Assembly (NCBI RefSeq): GCF_016918565.1
Contig: NZ_JAFFQD010000001.1
Span: 310,001 to 374,000, forward strand
DNA: 64,000 nucleotides
Direction: 5' to 3'
Origin: Desulfogranum marinum
GTDB lineage: Bacteria > Desulfobacterota > Desulfobulbia > Desulfobulbales > Desulfobulbaceae
In this document: piece after piece, positions 1 to 9,306 of the stretch
How positions within the stretch are numbered: the stretch's first letter is position 1
Layout of the letters: each line of letters opens with the position of its first letter
Position numbers and translations under genes: made by a program
Notes under the pieces: model-generated
Databases searched by the model: none
Told to the model about the DNA's origin: nothing
Seen by the model: the letters and a program-made list of their open reading frames with translations, nothing else

Positions 1-167
1 TTCTCACCACCTCCAAAGCGGAACAGGACATCCTCAAAGCTTACAGCCTTCATGCAAACTGCTACATCACCAAACCTGTAGACCTGGACCAATTTATTTC
101 CGTAGTGGAGTCCATTGAAGACTTCTGGTTCTCGATTGTGAAATTACCACGAGACATTAAGGAATGA
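1..167 (+). CDS. Response regulator receiver domain, C-terminal fragment (5' end outside window)
   Basis: The open frame enters from the left edge (first full codon at base 3) and ends at TGA 165-167. The visible 54 residues contain the ANCYITKP stretch, whose lysine is the conserved receiver-domain lysine, followed by a short amphipathic helix. This ending is typical of small stand-alone Rcp1-like regulators that work with phytochrome or PAS-type histidine kinases. The stop overlaps the start of the next gene (ATGA), so the two are probably translationally coupled and may form a phosphorelay pair. The phosphoacceptor aspartate lies outside the window. Confidence 0.85.
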   Translation, partial: LTTSKAEQDILKAYSLHANCYITKPVDLDQFISVVESIEDFWFSIVKLPRDIKE

Positions 168-2122
168 ACTCTCAATGTATCAAAGTCCTCTTGATCGAGG
201 ACAACCCAGGTGACATCCGCCTGATAAAAGAACTCTTTTCGGAATGCGTTCCCAGTTCCTTTGACTTGCGCTCTGCAGAATCGCTTGCCAATAGTTTTGA
301 AATTCTCGACAGAGAGGAGATCGATATCATCCTTTTGGATCTGTCTCTTCCCGACAGCCAGGGGTTTGAAACCTTCACAAGGGTTCATGACCAGACTCCC
401 GAAATCCCCATCATCATCCTGACGGGATTCGATGATGATTCTCTTGCTATTAAAGCGGTCAGGGATGGCGCCCAGGACTACTTGGTCAAAGGCCATGTGA
501 GCCGTCATCTGTTGGCACGAGCTACACGGTACGCTATTGAGCGTAAGCGAACTGAGGAAGCTCTTCGAAGGGTCGGGGACGAGCTAGAGCTCAGGGTTCA
601 GGAACGCACTTCGGAACTTGAAAAAGCTAACGAGGAATTACGCTGTGAAGTTGCCGAAAGGCGCAAGGCGGAAGAAGCCATTTTGCTCAGTGAGGAAAAA
701 TATCGCCAACTGTTTGAGGACTCCAGAGATGCCATTGCCGTCGTCACTCGCGCAGGAGAGTTTCTCGATATCAACCAGGCGGGGCTGGATCTGTTCGGGT
801 ATACCCGCAGCGAATTGATGACAAAAAACGTCTCTCAACTCTATGTTGACAAAAGTGATCGAAAAATTTACCAGACATACATTGAACGAGAAGGGGTTTT
901 GCGGGATTATGCCGTGAGATTTGTCAGAAAAAACGGCCAGGAAATAGATTGTGTACTCACCTCGACACTCAAGTATTCACAGGATGGAAGCATCCTGGGA
1001 TATCATGGCATTTTCAGAGACATCACGGATTACAAAAAGGCGCAGCAAGCCTTAAAAGAAAGTGAAGCCCGCTATCGAGCCATTGTGGAGGATCAGACAG
1101 AGCTCATCTTCCGCTCACTGCCTGACCAGACCATTACTTTTGTGAACGAGGCCTTTTGCCGTTATTTCAACCGGCAAGGTGAGGATTTGATTGGCACGAG
1201 CTTTTTTCCCTTTCTGGCCGAAGCGGACCATAAAAAGGTAAAGGAACACTTCGCCTCGTTACACTCTCGCCATCCCGTTGAAACCATTGAAGTTCAGGTG
1301 CTGAAACCCGATGGTTCAATTCGCTGGCAGCAATGGACCAACCGCCTCATTTTTGACGCTCACAACCGTCCGAAAGAATTTCAATCGGTCGGACGAGATA
1401 TTACAGAACAAAAGCTGATGGAAGAGACACTGAAAAAGAGTTCTGAAAAAATCAAACTCTTTGCCTATTCTGTGTCCCATGACCTTAAAAGCCCGGCCAT
1501 AAGTGTACACGGACTGACCAAACTTCTGCATAAGCAGTACAAGGAAACTCTAGGCGAGAAGGGAAAAAGCTACATTGAGCAGATCCTGAAGTCTTCTGAA
1601 CAGATTGTGGCCTTGGTTGAAACGATCAACCTCTATATCTCCACCAAAGAAGTCTCTCTTCTTGTGGAGAGTGTCAATTTGGAGCGTGTCCTTCAAATAA
1701 TCAAAGATGAGTTCTCCGCCCGATTCAGCATCCGCTCCATCAGGTGGACTGTTCCAGAAAATGGATTGCCTGAGATCAAAGCCGATCGACTTGCACTTTT
1801 GAGGGTTCTAAGAAATCTGGTAGACAATGCCTTGAAATACGGCGGAGACGATTTGAGCCAAATTACCATCGGATTTGAGCAATCTTCTTCCCACCACATT
1901 ATCTCGGTTAGAGATGACGGCATAGGTATAGAGAGTGAAGACAGCAAGAAAATTTTTGACTTGTTTCAACGCAAAGAGGAAAGAAAGGACATTGAAGGAT
2001 CGGGTCTGGGCCTGGCCATTGTCAAGGAATTATCTGAACAACACAGGGGGAGTGTCTGGGTACAACCAGCTCCTGAAAGAGGGAGTATCTTTTACTTCTC
2101 CATTTGCAATAAATTGGAGTGA
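164..2122 (+). CDS. Hybrid REC-PAS-PAS sensor histidine kinase
   Basis: This is a 652-residue cytoplasmic signalling kinase. An N-terminal receiver domain occupies about residues 1-125, with phosphoacceptor D59 in ILLDLSLPD and the conserved lysine in YLVKG. A coiled coil follows at about 130-175. Two PAS domains lie at about 180-300 and 305-425. The dimerisation/phosphoacceptor helix contains H439 in SVSHDLKSP. The ATPase domain shows an N-box ([10 protein letters not shown]), a G1 box (DDGIGI) and a G2 box (GSGLGLAIV). No membrane segment is seen, so the input is probably an intracellular ligand or a phosphate from the upstream regulator, with which it overlaps by 3 bp. The target is unknown. 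Confidence 0.9.
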   Translation: MNSQCIKVLLIEDNPGDIRLIKELFSECVPSSFDLRSAESLANSFEILDREEIDIILLDLSLPDSQGFETFTRVHDQTPEIPIIILTGFDDDSLAIKAVRDGAQDYLVKGHVSRHLLARATRYAIERKRTEEALRRVGDELELRVQERTSELEKANEELRCEVAERRKAEEAILLSEEKYRQLFEDSRDAIAVVTRAGEFLDINQAGLDLFGYTRSELMTKNVSQLYVDKSDRKIYQTYIEREGVLRDYAVRFVRKNGQEIDCVLTSTLKYSQDGSILGYHGIFRDITDYKKAQQALKESEARYRAIVEDQTELIFRSLPDQTITFVNEAFCRYFNRQGEDLIGTSFFPFLAEADHKKVKEHFASLHSRHPVETIEVQVLKPDGSIRWQQWTNRLIFDAHNRPKEFQSVGRDITEQKLMEETLKKSSEKIKLFAYSVSHDLKSPAISVHGLTKLLHKQYKETLGEKGKSYIEQILKSSEQIVALVETINLYISTKEVSLLVESVNLERVLQIIKDEFSARFSIRSIRWTVPENGLPEIKADRLALLRVLRNLVDNALKYGGDDLSQITIGFEQSSSHHIISVRDDGIGIESEDSKKIFDLFQRKEERKDIEGSGLGLAIVKELSEQHRGSVWVQPAPERGSIFYFSICNKLE

Positions 2123-2293
2123 GAGGAAGTGAAATAGCTTGCAGGTGTAAGTGGCAGCTTCACAGTTACGATTTACTTTGCTAATCGATGCCAGTAGAAA
2201 TATCCATAGCTGTATGATAAAAGCTGGATTGGCGCACATGGTAGCATGAGTCTCTGTAGAATGGTATGTCACAAAATCAACTAAAAATGAGTT

Positions 2294-2905
2294 ATGCATA
2301 ATATTCAGGAAAAAGATTGGGCAGAAGATGACTGGAGCAGTCACACAGGGATGGACGCTGACTCTGATTATTGCACCAGTCAGACATTCAATGATGGCAG
2401 GCAAGCGGAGAAAGATGTTGCATGTGAAAAGCCCGCTCAACAACCTTTTACAATAGACTATACATTCATTCGCCGGGGAGAGGCTGAGATTGTCTTTACT
2501 TTCAACGAAAGGAAAATACCGGTCAGGGCATTATTTTTCACCGACCCTCTCCTTGATTTAACCGAATCCGCTCTTCAGCTGCGTAAAGGAGCTCACAATA
2601 ACTCGGTGGTGTTTATAGAGAATAGCGGTGAGCACCAACTGGTTTTCAAGCGTGAACAGGAAGGGGAGCTTACTTTTGAAATGAGATGGTTTGCAAAAGG
2701 GGAAGATGTGGATCAAAACCCACCTAATGGGTACACGGTCGTTTTCGAGGGGTCTACCACTGTAGATGCCTATAGCCTTCAGGTTCTACAGATTTTAAAC
2801 AACATTGACCGGGAACCAGGCGTTGAGCAATACAAAACAAAGTGGATTAATGCTGATTTTCCCAGCGAAGCCTATTGCAGGTTGAAAATGGAAATGGACA
2901 GCTAA
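2294..2905 (+). CDS. Hypothetical protein, no recognised family
   Basis: I do not recognise this 203-residue protein. The first 50 residues are acidic and look disordered. From about residue 55 the pattern of alternating hydrophobic residues (for example YTFIRRGEAEIVFTFNERK) suggests a mostly beta fold. There is no signal peptide, membrane segment or cysteine motif. The frame is free of stops over 600 bases, but the ribosome-binding site is weak and both neighbouring gaps are non-coding, so it stands alone. The start could be a little further downstream. Confidence 0.55.
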   Translation: MHNIQEKDWAEDDWSSHTGMDADSDYCTSQTFNDGRQAEKDVACEKPAQQPFTIDYTFIRRGEAEIVFTFNERKIPVRALFFTDPLLDLTESALQLRKGAHNNSVVFIENSGEHQLVFKREQEGELTFEMRWFAKGEDVDQNPPNGYTVVFEGSTTVDAYSLQVLQILNNIDREPGVEQYKTKWINADFPSEAYCRLKMEMDS

Positions 2906-3061
2906 AAGCTACTCTTCATATAAACTGATTCATCTCAGCAACAGAATGGCCCTGAGAGTAATACATTCCTATCCGTTCACCGGGGGCCATTGATAAACAA
3001 AATGCTCAAGCTCTAACCCACCGACCTTATTAACGTAGTTGCCTGGGGATCCTGTAACCGT

Positions 3062-3140
3062 GTAGGGTGGATAAGCGTAGCGCATCCACGCTGAATCCAT
3101 TGTCCGACATTGGTGGATGCGCTGCGCTTATCTACCCTAC
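3062..3140. repeat. REP-like palindromic repeat
   Basis: Two arms, GTAGGGTGGATAAGCG..AGCGCATCCAC and its near-perfect reverse complement ending in CTACCCTAC, are separated by about 25 bases. This matches a palindrome common in proteobacterial intergenic regions. It is the main content of the 419-base gap between the orphan gene and the topoisomerase gene. The rest of that gap (3141-3324) shows no gene. Confidence 0.75.
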
Positions 3141-3324
3141 TTACTAATATGGTCAAATTAAAGTGGACATTTTCCTGAGGCTGCTTTAATCAATTCCACC
3201 ATTTTCTTAAAATCAGAGAGCCGATAGCAGCAGCACCTTTTAGGGCCTTTATCAAACCTTTGCCCATAGGGGAGAGTCCCCTCTCTATTTTTTTCAAGAA
3301 TATTCTTTGTTACTCGCTTTATTC

Positions 3325-5628
3325 ATGACCACACTCTTAATTGCTGAAAAACCATCCGTTGCCAGGGACCTTGCCAAATATCTTGGTATTGCCCGCCAAG
3401 GCGACGGCTTTATCACCTGTAAGCAAGATTTTGTCTGCACCTGGTGCGTAGGCCATATCCTTGAACAGGCACAGCCGCATATTTACGACGAGAAATATAA
3501 GCAATGGCGAGCAGAAGATTTACCCATAATCCCAGAGAAATGGATAAAAGAACCCATTGCGAGAACCCAAAAACAGTTAACCATTATCCGAAACCTGCTC
3601 AAAAACGCAACCGGCGTCATCAATGCCGGTGACCCGGAAAGAGAGGGACAACTCATAGTCGATGAGGTCCTCGATTATCTTGAATACACCGGTCCGGCAA
3701 AGAGACTGTGGATATCGGCTCTCGATGAACGAACCATTGCAAAAGGATTTCAAAAATTACGTGATAACCAGGAATTTTTAAATATTAAAAATGCCGCTAT
3801 CTGCAGGGCCAATGCAGACTGGCTTGTGGGGTTAAATGTTACCCGGGGACTCACCCTTGCCGCCGGCACCAGAGGCACGGTTCTCTCAGCTGGAAGAGTC
3901 CAGACGCCGACCCTTTCTTTGGTTGTTGATCGGGACCGGGAAGTGGAAAATTTTATCAAAAAACCGTATTGGCAACTCAAAGCCACGGTTAGCCACCACA
4001 ACGGCAACTTTATTGCCACGTGGGAACCTGGAGAGCTGGCAAAGGGTGTTGACCCTGAAGGCCGGCTCGTCGAGGAGCAAACAGCAAACGATCTGGTGGA
4101 ACGACTGACAGGTAGCACCGGGGTCATTAAAGATCGGAAACAGACACTGAAGAAAAAAAGTCCTCCGCTTCCCTTTATGCTGTCTGATCTGCAAAAAAAA
4201 GCAGAGGATAAATTCGGGTATGCCCCAAAGCGAACCCTGGAGATTGGTCAGGGCCTCTATGAAAAAAAGAAGTGTCTCACCTACATGCGAACCGAGTGCA
4301 GATACCTGCCGAATGAAATGCATGAGGATGCACCGCGGGTTATCGCAGCACTGGCCAAGCAAGGTCTTACAGGGGCCGACAAAGCGGATCCTTCACTGTT
4401 ATCCCCTGCCTGGAACACCAAAAAACAGGGTGCGGAAGCTCATCACGGCATTATTCCGACTGAAGTTATTCCCAGAGATTTAACCGAGGAAGAACACAAC
4501 ATCTACACGCTGGTTACAAACCGGTTTTTGAAGCAGTTTTTCCCAGACTACCAATACTACTCAACCAACATTTTAGTTGATTGCCTTGATGAACATTGGC
4601 GAGCAAAAGGAATTACGGTAAAAGATCCCGGCTGGATGACACTCAACGACCAACAGACAAAAGACCGCCCCCTCCCAGCGGTAAAAAAAGGAGATCCTGC
4701 AGCCATAGAGAAGATCGAAAAAGAACAGAAAACGACGAAACCACCATCACGATTTACGGAAGCATCCCTCCAGGTTGCAATGACTGAAGTTCATAAATAT
4801 GTTGATGATCCGGTCATCAAAGCCCGCCTCAAAGAGAATTCCGGAATCGGCACACCCGCAACCAGAACAAACATTATCGCAGAATTGCAAAAGCGAGAGT
4901 ATCTCGACAAAAAAGGGAAATCTCTGATTTCCACCGAGCGGGGGCGTGAGATAATCGACAAAATGCACCCTACCCTCAAATCTCCAGGCATGACCGCAAT
5001 TTGGGAGGATGCCCTGGATAGAGTGTGCGAAGGCAACCTTGGCAAAGATGATTTCCTGGAGGAACTCACACGACGTATGGCTAAAATGGTTCAATATGCC
5101 TTAGCTACGCAATTCTCTGAGATCATCACCGGCAAACGATACGCCTGCCCTCTTTGTGATGGCTACCTGATTCGGATGGAGTCCAAAAAAGCCAAAGGGA
5201 AATTCTTCTGGATATGTTCCAACGGCAGGGAAATAAACTGTCCCCCCAGGTCCGACAATAATGGCGCCCCAGGAGCCGCATTTGCAGAACGCCCCACCTC
5301 CGGCCCTCTCTGCCCGGCCTGCAAGGAAGGTTTTTTGATGCGATTGGAAAGTAACAACAGACCGGGATATTATTTTTGGGCGTGTTCAACAGGCAAAGAA
5401 AAGGGATGTCCGCTCCTGCTCGACAATAACGGCAAACCGGGTAAACTTATGATCGATCCGGATGCCCCGAAAGCACCCTGCCCCCATGAAAACTGTAAAG
5501 AACAGATACGACGCATCCAATCTGCAAAAAATGCCTCTTTTTTTTACTGGAAATGTCCTAACCCGCAGCACAAGCTTCTCCAGGATGATAACGGCAAACC
5601 TGGCAAGGAAATCGAATTTAAACGGTAA
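3325..5628 (+). CDS. topB: DNA topoisomerase III (type IA) with three C-terminal zinc ribbons
   Basis: This 767-residue protein relaxes or decatenates single-stranded DNA through a 5'-phosphotyrosine. It opens with a Toprim domain (TLLIAEKPSVARDLAKYLG, then NAGDPEREGQ with the acidic metal-binding pair). The catalytic tyrosine is in LTYMRTECRYLP; the usual version is TYPRTDSRYL, so the residues around the tyrosine deviate. The last 150 residues hold three topoisomerase-type zinc ribbons, each beginning with a CPxC-like pair and followed by a DNNGKPG-like turn. I chose the start at 3325, which gives the canonical MTTLLIAEKPS beginning, over the upstream ATG at 3307. It stands alone. Confidence 0.92.
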   Translation: MTTLLIAEKPSVARDLAKYLGIARQGDGFITCKQDFVCTWCVGHILEQAQPHIYDEKYKQWRAEDLPIIPEKWIKEPIARTQKQLTIIRNLLKNATGVINAGDPEREGQLIVDEVLDYLEYTGPAKRLWISALDERTIAKGFQKLRDNQEFLNIKNAAICRANADWLVGLNVTRGLTLAAGTRGTVLSAGRVQTPTLSLVVDRDREVENFIKKPYWQLKATVSHHNGNFIATWEPGELAKGVDPEGRLVEEQTANDLVERLTGSTGVIKDRKQTLKKKSPPLPFMLSDLQKKAEDKFGYAPKRTLEIGQGLYEKKKCLTYMRTECRYLPNEMHEDAPRVIAALAKQGLTGADKADPSLLSPAWNTKKQGAEAHHGIIPTEVIPRDLTEEEHNIYTLVTNRFLKQFFPDYQYYSTNILVDCLDEHWRAKGITVKDPGWMTLNDQQTKDRPLPAVKKGDPAAIEKIEKEQKTTKPPSRFTEASLQVAMTEVHKYVDDPVIKARLKENSGIGTPATRTNIIAELQKREYLDKKGKSLISTERGREIIDKMHPTLKSPGMTAIWEDALDRVCEGNLGKDDFLEELTRRMAKMVQYALATQFSEIITGKRYACPLCDGYLIRMESKKAKGKFFWICSNGREINCPPRSDNNGAPGAAFAERPTSGPLCPACKEGFLMRLESNNRPGYYFWACSTGKEKGCPLLLDNNGKPGKLMIDPDAPKAPCPHENCKEQIRRIQSAKNASFFYWKCPNPQHKLLQDDNGKPGKEIEFKR

Positions 5629-5766
5629 ACAAGTTGCCAAGGTATAGCCCGGTGTCTTGAGCCATGATCTGAACGTGTGCATACGAAATGGTATTGTGGA
5701 CGACGCTACGGGAATCTACGGTTGGGATCGCTGATTGGGGTGAGTTTATCTGTACGAATATTTGCT

Positions 5767-5802
5767 ATCAGCCCATTTCAAAAAAAGGCGAAATGGGCTG
5801 AT
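5767..5802. terminator. Perfect 13-bp inverted repeat between convergent genes
   Basis: ATCAGCCCATTTC and its exact reverse complement are separated by 10 bases. The hairpin lies between the end of the topoisomerase gene (plus) and the end of the nif operon (minus). It may act as a bidirectional terminator, although no clear T-tract follows on either strand. Confidence 0.5.
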
Positions 5803-5885
5803 CTTCCTGAATACTGCTACGAGTGAACCTGTAAAAGCCATCAAAGAATGTTTCGCTTTCCCGTCACAATACAAACAGAATCTTT

Positions 5886-6107
5886 TTAAAACCACCAAAT
5901 CATCCGCTTTGCCGGATTACCAAAAGACTCAAAAGAATCACCTGATTCACGCAGTACGTCTTCAAGCTCAGCCTGGCTGAATTCGTAACCGTCTTCGCCG
6001 GCTATAGTAATGAATTCGTCCATTGTTTTAATCGCATCGTATTTTTTCCGAATGTCCTCATTTTCGCCGCCTGCGATGAGTAATTCTTCAACATTTTTCT
6101 TTGACAT
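5886..6107 (-). CDS. Nif11-domain protein
   Basis: This 73-residue acidic protein carries a Nif11-type helical module, recognisable in KKYDAIKTMDEFITIAGEDG followed by an aromatic and the acidic helix SQAELEDVLRE. Nif11 proteins were first noticed in nif clusters and later as leader-like parts of natural-product precursors. There is no Gly-Gly cleavage site or modification enzyme here, so a nif-associated role is more likely. A good GGAGTG ribosome-binding site precedes the ATG. It is the last gene of the nitrogenase operon. Confidence 0.8.
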   Translation of the reverse strand: MSKKNVEELLIAGGENEDIRKKYDAIKTMDEFITIAGEDGYEFSQAELEDVLRESGDSFESFGNPAKRMIWWF

Positions 6108-6146
6108 TATTTCACTCCTTTATCTCTCTATGCCAAGGGCATTCTA

Positions 6147-6533
6147 CTATGTTATAAATTCAATCTGAAGCGTTTCATCCTCCTGGTTGGCAACCAGTTT
6201 ATACGCTCCGCTTTTATCTATCTGAAAATTAAAAAGAGGTTCCTGGCCTTTAAAGGCGTCCATTATTTGATCTTTTTTTTCAGACTCGCAATCAACATTG
6301 AACCATACACCGATCTCCTCTCCTTTTTCGCCCATTTGAAGGAGGAAGGCATTATGTTCAATAAAAACAAGGTCCTCATGCCAATGACTTACCTGAAAAC
6401 CAATATTCTCCAACATTGTTACAATCAAACCGAGCGGACGATAGGGTATAGTTTCCCGGGTGGTCACTTTCTCTCTCCAGCTTGGATGTTTGTTATTCAG
6501 TTTTTTCACCAAGGGTTCGAACAGATGCAACAC
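6147..6533 (-). CDS. Hypothetical nif-operon protein (128 aa)
   Basis: I do not recognise the family. The protein is soluble, without cysteine clusters, and has alternating beta strands and helices. It lies between the 82-aa orphan and Nif11 in the minus-strand operon. The reading frame opens at a TTG at 6533, overlapping the end of the upstream gene by 41 bp. A GTG a few codons in (at VKKLNN) is an equally plausible start. Confidence 0.6.
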   Translation of the reverse strand: MLHLFEPLVKKLNNKHPSWREKVTTRETIPYRPLGLIVTMLENIGFQVSHWHEDLVFIEHNAFLLQMGEKGEEIGVWFNVDCESEKKDQIMDAFKGQEPLFNFQIDKSGAYKLVANQEDETLQIEFIT

Positions 6534-6741
6534 TGTCCCAACTGTAATATGTATTGACCGTTTCCCCGGGAAGGGTTTCTGTTATCCGGATAAAATCGTC
6601 GCCGAGAAACATCACCGCATCCGCATAGACACGCCCCTCGTTTACCTGCATTTTTACGCCTTTACGCAGTTTTCTGGAAAGTGTTCCATGTACCGGCATA
6701 GATGCGTATTCAAATATTTTTTCCATTATTTCTTTTTTCAT
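6493..6741 (-). CDS. Hypothetical nif-operon protein (82 aa)
   Basis: This small soluble protein has no family I recognise. It begins with a helical stretch (MKKEIMEKIFEYASM) followed by predicted beta strands ending in YYSWDSVASVRTL. That pattern is reminiscent of small barrel-like proteins, but this is not a call. An AAGGATAG ribosome-binding site precedes the ATG. Its position inside the nif operon is the only functional clue. Confidence 0.6.
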   Translation of the reverse strand: MKKEIMEKIFEYASMPVHGTLSRKLRKGVKMQVNEGRVYADAVMFLGDDFIRITETLPGETVNTYYSWDSVASVRTLGEKTE

Positions 6742-6789
6742 CCACTCTATCCTTTATCTCTATTTATGGTTTTAGACGTCTGATGTTCT

Positions 6790-7218
6790 TCAATTCGTCA
6801 GATATGGAGTAAGCATCTCCCGCACTTCTTCTCCAATGGCAAGAATAGTCTCAATGTCCGTGGCCGTTGGCGTCTGCACATTGTACGTATCAAGATCGCA
6901 AATCTCTTGAAAAGAATCCAAAAACTGCATTTTTTGCGCAAACCCGGGATTTGGCCCCAGATGTTGCTCAATGGCTCGAAGTAAGTCTCCCATTGTATGG
7001 TTTTCAGCAAGGTCGCCCCGATGCATTAAAAAGGCCATGACTATCTTTTCAATACCCATGCAGGTCAGATTATAGATGGTATCCGGCGAAAATGCCTTTT
7101 TCTGCTGCTCGTGAGCGGCACTTGCAGTCCTCAAGAATTGTTCACCGTCCCGCCGGTATTCCTGCCAATTATCAATGGATATTATATTTTCTGCAGAATC
7201 AATCTGTATTATATTCAT
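6790..7218 (-). CDS. HEPN-like helical protein in nif operon
   Basis: This 142-residue all-helical protein resembles minimal HEPN domains. A hydrophobic helix (LTCMGIEKIVMAFLMHRGDL) is followed by the ENHTMGDLLRAIEQH stretch, like the conserved H-x-L region of HEPN proteins. HEPN domains act as RNases or as nucleotidyltransferase partners, and the strict Rx4-6H ribonuclease motif is not obvious here. I chose the start at 7218 (MNIIQIDS). The longer frame to 7341 would overlap the GNAT gene by over 140 bases, whereas this start overlaps it by only 20. Confidence 0.6.
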   Translation of the reverse strand: MNIIQIDSAENIISIDNWQEYRRDGEQFLRTASAAHEQQKKAFSPDTIYNLTCMGIEKIVMAFLMHRGDLAENHTMGDLLRAIEQHLGPNPGFAQKMQFLDSFQEICDLDTYNVQTPTATDIETILAIGEEVREMLTPYLTN

Positions 7219-7684
7219 GGGTATCCGCCGTATACTCTTTACGAAGACAGATAAGTGCTGTCTTCTTCCAATAATTCTCCCTATAAAAACAGAGAGCCGG
7301 TTCATTGTTACGATCGGCAAGCAACTGCATTCTGGAAGCACCCTGTTGCTTACCCCAAAAACCTATTTCTCGGATAAGGGCGCTACCAATACCTATTCTT
7401 TGCCATGGGCCGGCAACGACAACATCTTCAATAAGCAAGGCCGGTCCGCCTTCGGCAGTGGAAATAACCTTCTGCCCCGTTACCATACCGATTACCTCAG
7501 CATCTTTCTCTGCGACAATAATTGCGGCTTCAGGCGAGTCCATCAGTAGCTCAAGCCCCATTTTCTGACGATCAGGGTCAAAGGTAAAATCTTCCTCAAT
7601 CGTAAACAGTTGATGAAGGAGCTGGAGCAGTGAGGAAATATCACTCCTCACTGCCTGGCGAAAGGTAACAGTCTTCATGGGCAT
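7199..7684 (-). CDS. GNAT-family N-acetyltransferase
   Basis: This 161-residue protein fits one GNAT fold. The acetyl-CoA-binding motif A is visible as VVVAGPWQRIGIGSALIREI, with the QRxGxGxxL signature, and motif B as NNEPALCFYRENYWKKT. It presumably transfers an acetyl group to a small molecule or protein amine; the substrate is unknown. The ATG follows directly on the stop of the ferredoxin gene, so it belongs to the nif operon. Acetyltransferases are seen in other anaerobic nif clusters without a settled role. Confidence 0.85.
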   Translation of the reverse strand: MPMKTVTFRQAVRSDISSLLQLLHQLFTIEEDFTFDPDRQKMGLELLMDSPEAAIIVAEKDAEVIGMVTGQKVISTAEGGPALLIEDVVVAGPWQRIGIGSALIREIGFWGKQQGASRMQLLADRNNEPALCFYRENYWKKTALICLRKEYTADTHEYNTD

Positions 7685-7987
7685 TCAACCAATGAGATAT
7701 TCGGCCGGCGGCTCGCCATCTTCAACACCGTCCAATATTTCATCAATGATTTCCTCGCTGTTAACGCCCTTAAACCACCAGTTGTCTGGCTGAACAACCA
7801 TTATCGGTCCGGATTCACATTGTTTCAGGCAGCCTGTTGCAATAACCTGCATATCAAGCCCACGGTCAAGAATTTCTTCCTCTATATATTGAAGGAAACC
7901 GTCTGTCTGTTTATGACAAATGCCTTTGGGGTCGCCTTTTAATCGAAAACTTTGGCAGACAAGAATCTGCTTTTCAGGTACAGCCAT
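7685..7987 (-). CDS. Thioredoxin-fold [2Fe-2S] ferredoxin
   Basis: This 100-residue protein has the four cysteines of the thioredoxin-like (Shethna I type) ferredoxins: C11, C24, C53 and C57, in VCQSFR, GICHK and ATGCLKQC. These proteins carry a single [2Fe-2S] cluster and often sit in nif clusters, where they may feed electrons or protect nitrogenase. The gene lies 78 bases downstream of the NifB-like gene in the same operon. The family assignment is firm; the electron partner is inferred. Confidence 0.88.
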   Translation of the reverse strand: MAVPEKQILVCQSFRLKGDPKGICHKQTDGFLQYIEEEILDRGLDMQVIATGCLKQCESGPIMVVQPDNWWFKGVNSEEIIDEILDGVEDGEPPAEYLIG

Positions 7988-8065
7988 TGCTACGCCTCCT
8001 GTTTCTAAATTCTTTATTGTCAGAGACAGATACGTTCATTGCCGATGCATCGGTCTCGAATGTCT

Positions 8066-9235
8066 TCACTTTTTACACTTGCCTTTTTTACCACCACCGT
8101 AGAGCACATCCACGCATCCTTCTATGGCATCTTCAACCATCATTACCCTTAGCCCGTTTTCGCCTAAAATTTTCCGAGGACTTTCACCAGCACTGGCTGC
8201 AAGGAGGACGAAACAATCTCCCAAAACATTTGACAAAGATTGCCATCGCCCTTTCCCTCCCCCTGGTTCCGGTGCTTCTCTTGTTTCCAGGAGACAGGGA
8301 AGAGCATCGGTTCCCCGCGGCCCGTAAATAAGAATTCTGGTGGCATGTCCCAGGTGAAGATCCACATCCATGCCATTAGAACTTGCCACAGCAACATTAG
8401 GGCGCTCTTTTGTTGCTGAAGGATAATCATTTCCGTAGGATGGCAGCCCATTTCCAACGCCATCTTCGGGCTGATATACAAGCAGAGAGTTGATAACCGG
8501 TAACAACTCAGCAGCATGAAGCACCAGACTCGCTATTGTTTCATCACCAATCGAACTCACAACCCCCGCATCATCAGATTCTTCTTTTGCAGAATGTACA
8601 GCTACAGCATCGGCACCAAGCTCTTTGAGCACCTCGCAGACAGGAATAACCTGATCAAGATTGCACTCCGGATACAGGGTGATACTCCCGCAAACGGTCA
8701 TATTATGCTGCTTGAACGCTGCTGCCGCACGACGCTGCTCTTCAAAAACTATGGGCGCAGCCTTTGCCATAGGGAGTGTCTTGCGCGCCGGCCGGATCCA
8801 CATATAAATTTTTTCAAGCGTATCGACAGTTACGGCATCCATTACGAGTTCAACATACTCTACACCAGCTTCCGCCAACGTCTGAGCATACGTCTCTCCC
8901 CCCATACCTAGAGTCCGAAGGGCAAAACGCGCCTCTGGATATTTCTGCCGTATAATTCCTATGGTCTCGAGTGTCTCTTTGGGTGTTGCAAGAGGATCTC
9001 CGGGACCGGCTATGGATATTATAAACCCTTTCCCTTCAAAGCTGTCGGCCTGTTCAGCAACCCAAGCAAGAGATTCATGAGGCAGCATACAATTGGATCT
9101 CACCTGACCTGAAGAAGCAAATTTTGTCCTGGAGACTTCCACTGGAGCAACCGGCAGATTTATAACCATATTGCCGAAATACGACTTTTCATGGGTCTGA
9201 TTATTTTTATAGGCTGTCATCGATAAGACGCTCAT
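8066..9235 (-). CDS. NifB-like protein lacking the radical-SAM cysteine motif, with C-terminal NifX-like domain
   Basis: This 389-residue protein aligns with NifB over its length. The N-terminal INLPVAP matches the HLPVAPKCNIQC region of NifB, but the CX3CX2C that binds the SAM cluster is replaced by VEVSRTKFA (about residues 32-40). The ISIAGPGDPLATPKETLETI block that follows is strongly NifB-like. From about residue 276 there is a dinitrogenase cofactor-binding (NifX/NifB C-terminal) domain (VAVASSNGMDVDLHLGHA). It therefore cannot be a normal radical SAM enzyme. Binding or carrying a cluster or cofactor intermediate is a plausible retained role (inference). It follows nifK by about 70 bases. 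Confidence 0.85.
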   Translation of the reverse strand: MSVLSMTAYKNNQTHEKSYFGNMVINLPVAPVEVSRTKFASSGQVRSNCMLPHESLAWVAEQADSFEGKGFIISIAGPGDPLATPKETLETIGIIRQKYPEARFALRTLGMGGETYAQTLAEAGVEYVELVMDAVTVDTLEKIYMWIRPARKTLPMAKAAPIVFEEQRRAAAAFKQHNMTVCGSITLYPECNLDQVIPVCEVLKELGADAVAVHSAKEESDDAGVVSSIGDETIASLVLHAAELLPVINSLLVYQPEDGVGNGLPSYGNDYPSATKERPNVAVASSNGMDVDLHLGHATRILIYGPRGTDALPCLLETREAPEPGGGKGRWQSLSNVLGDCFVLLAASAGESPRKILGENGLRVMMVEDAIEGCVDVLYGGGKKGKCKK

Positions 9236-9306
9236 GCTCTCTTGGTCCTCAGGCAGATATACATGCAGCAGCGATCATTGCCGATCGCCGCTGCACCGGG
9301 TGTGCA

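Noticed and set aside
2937-3000. A terminator formed by AATGGCCCT and GGGGCCATT
   Set aside because: The arms are about 35 bases apart and no T-tract follows, so the support is too weak.
8066-9235. Annotating this gene simply as nifB
   Set aside because: The CX3CX2C cluster-binding motif that defines NifB activity is absent, so the symbol would mislead.
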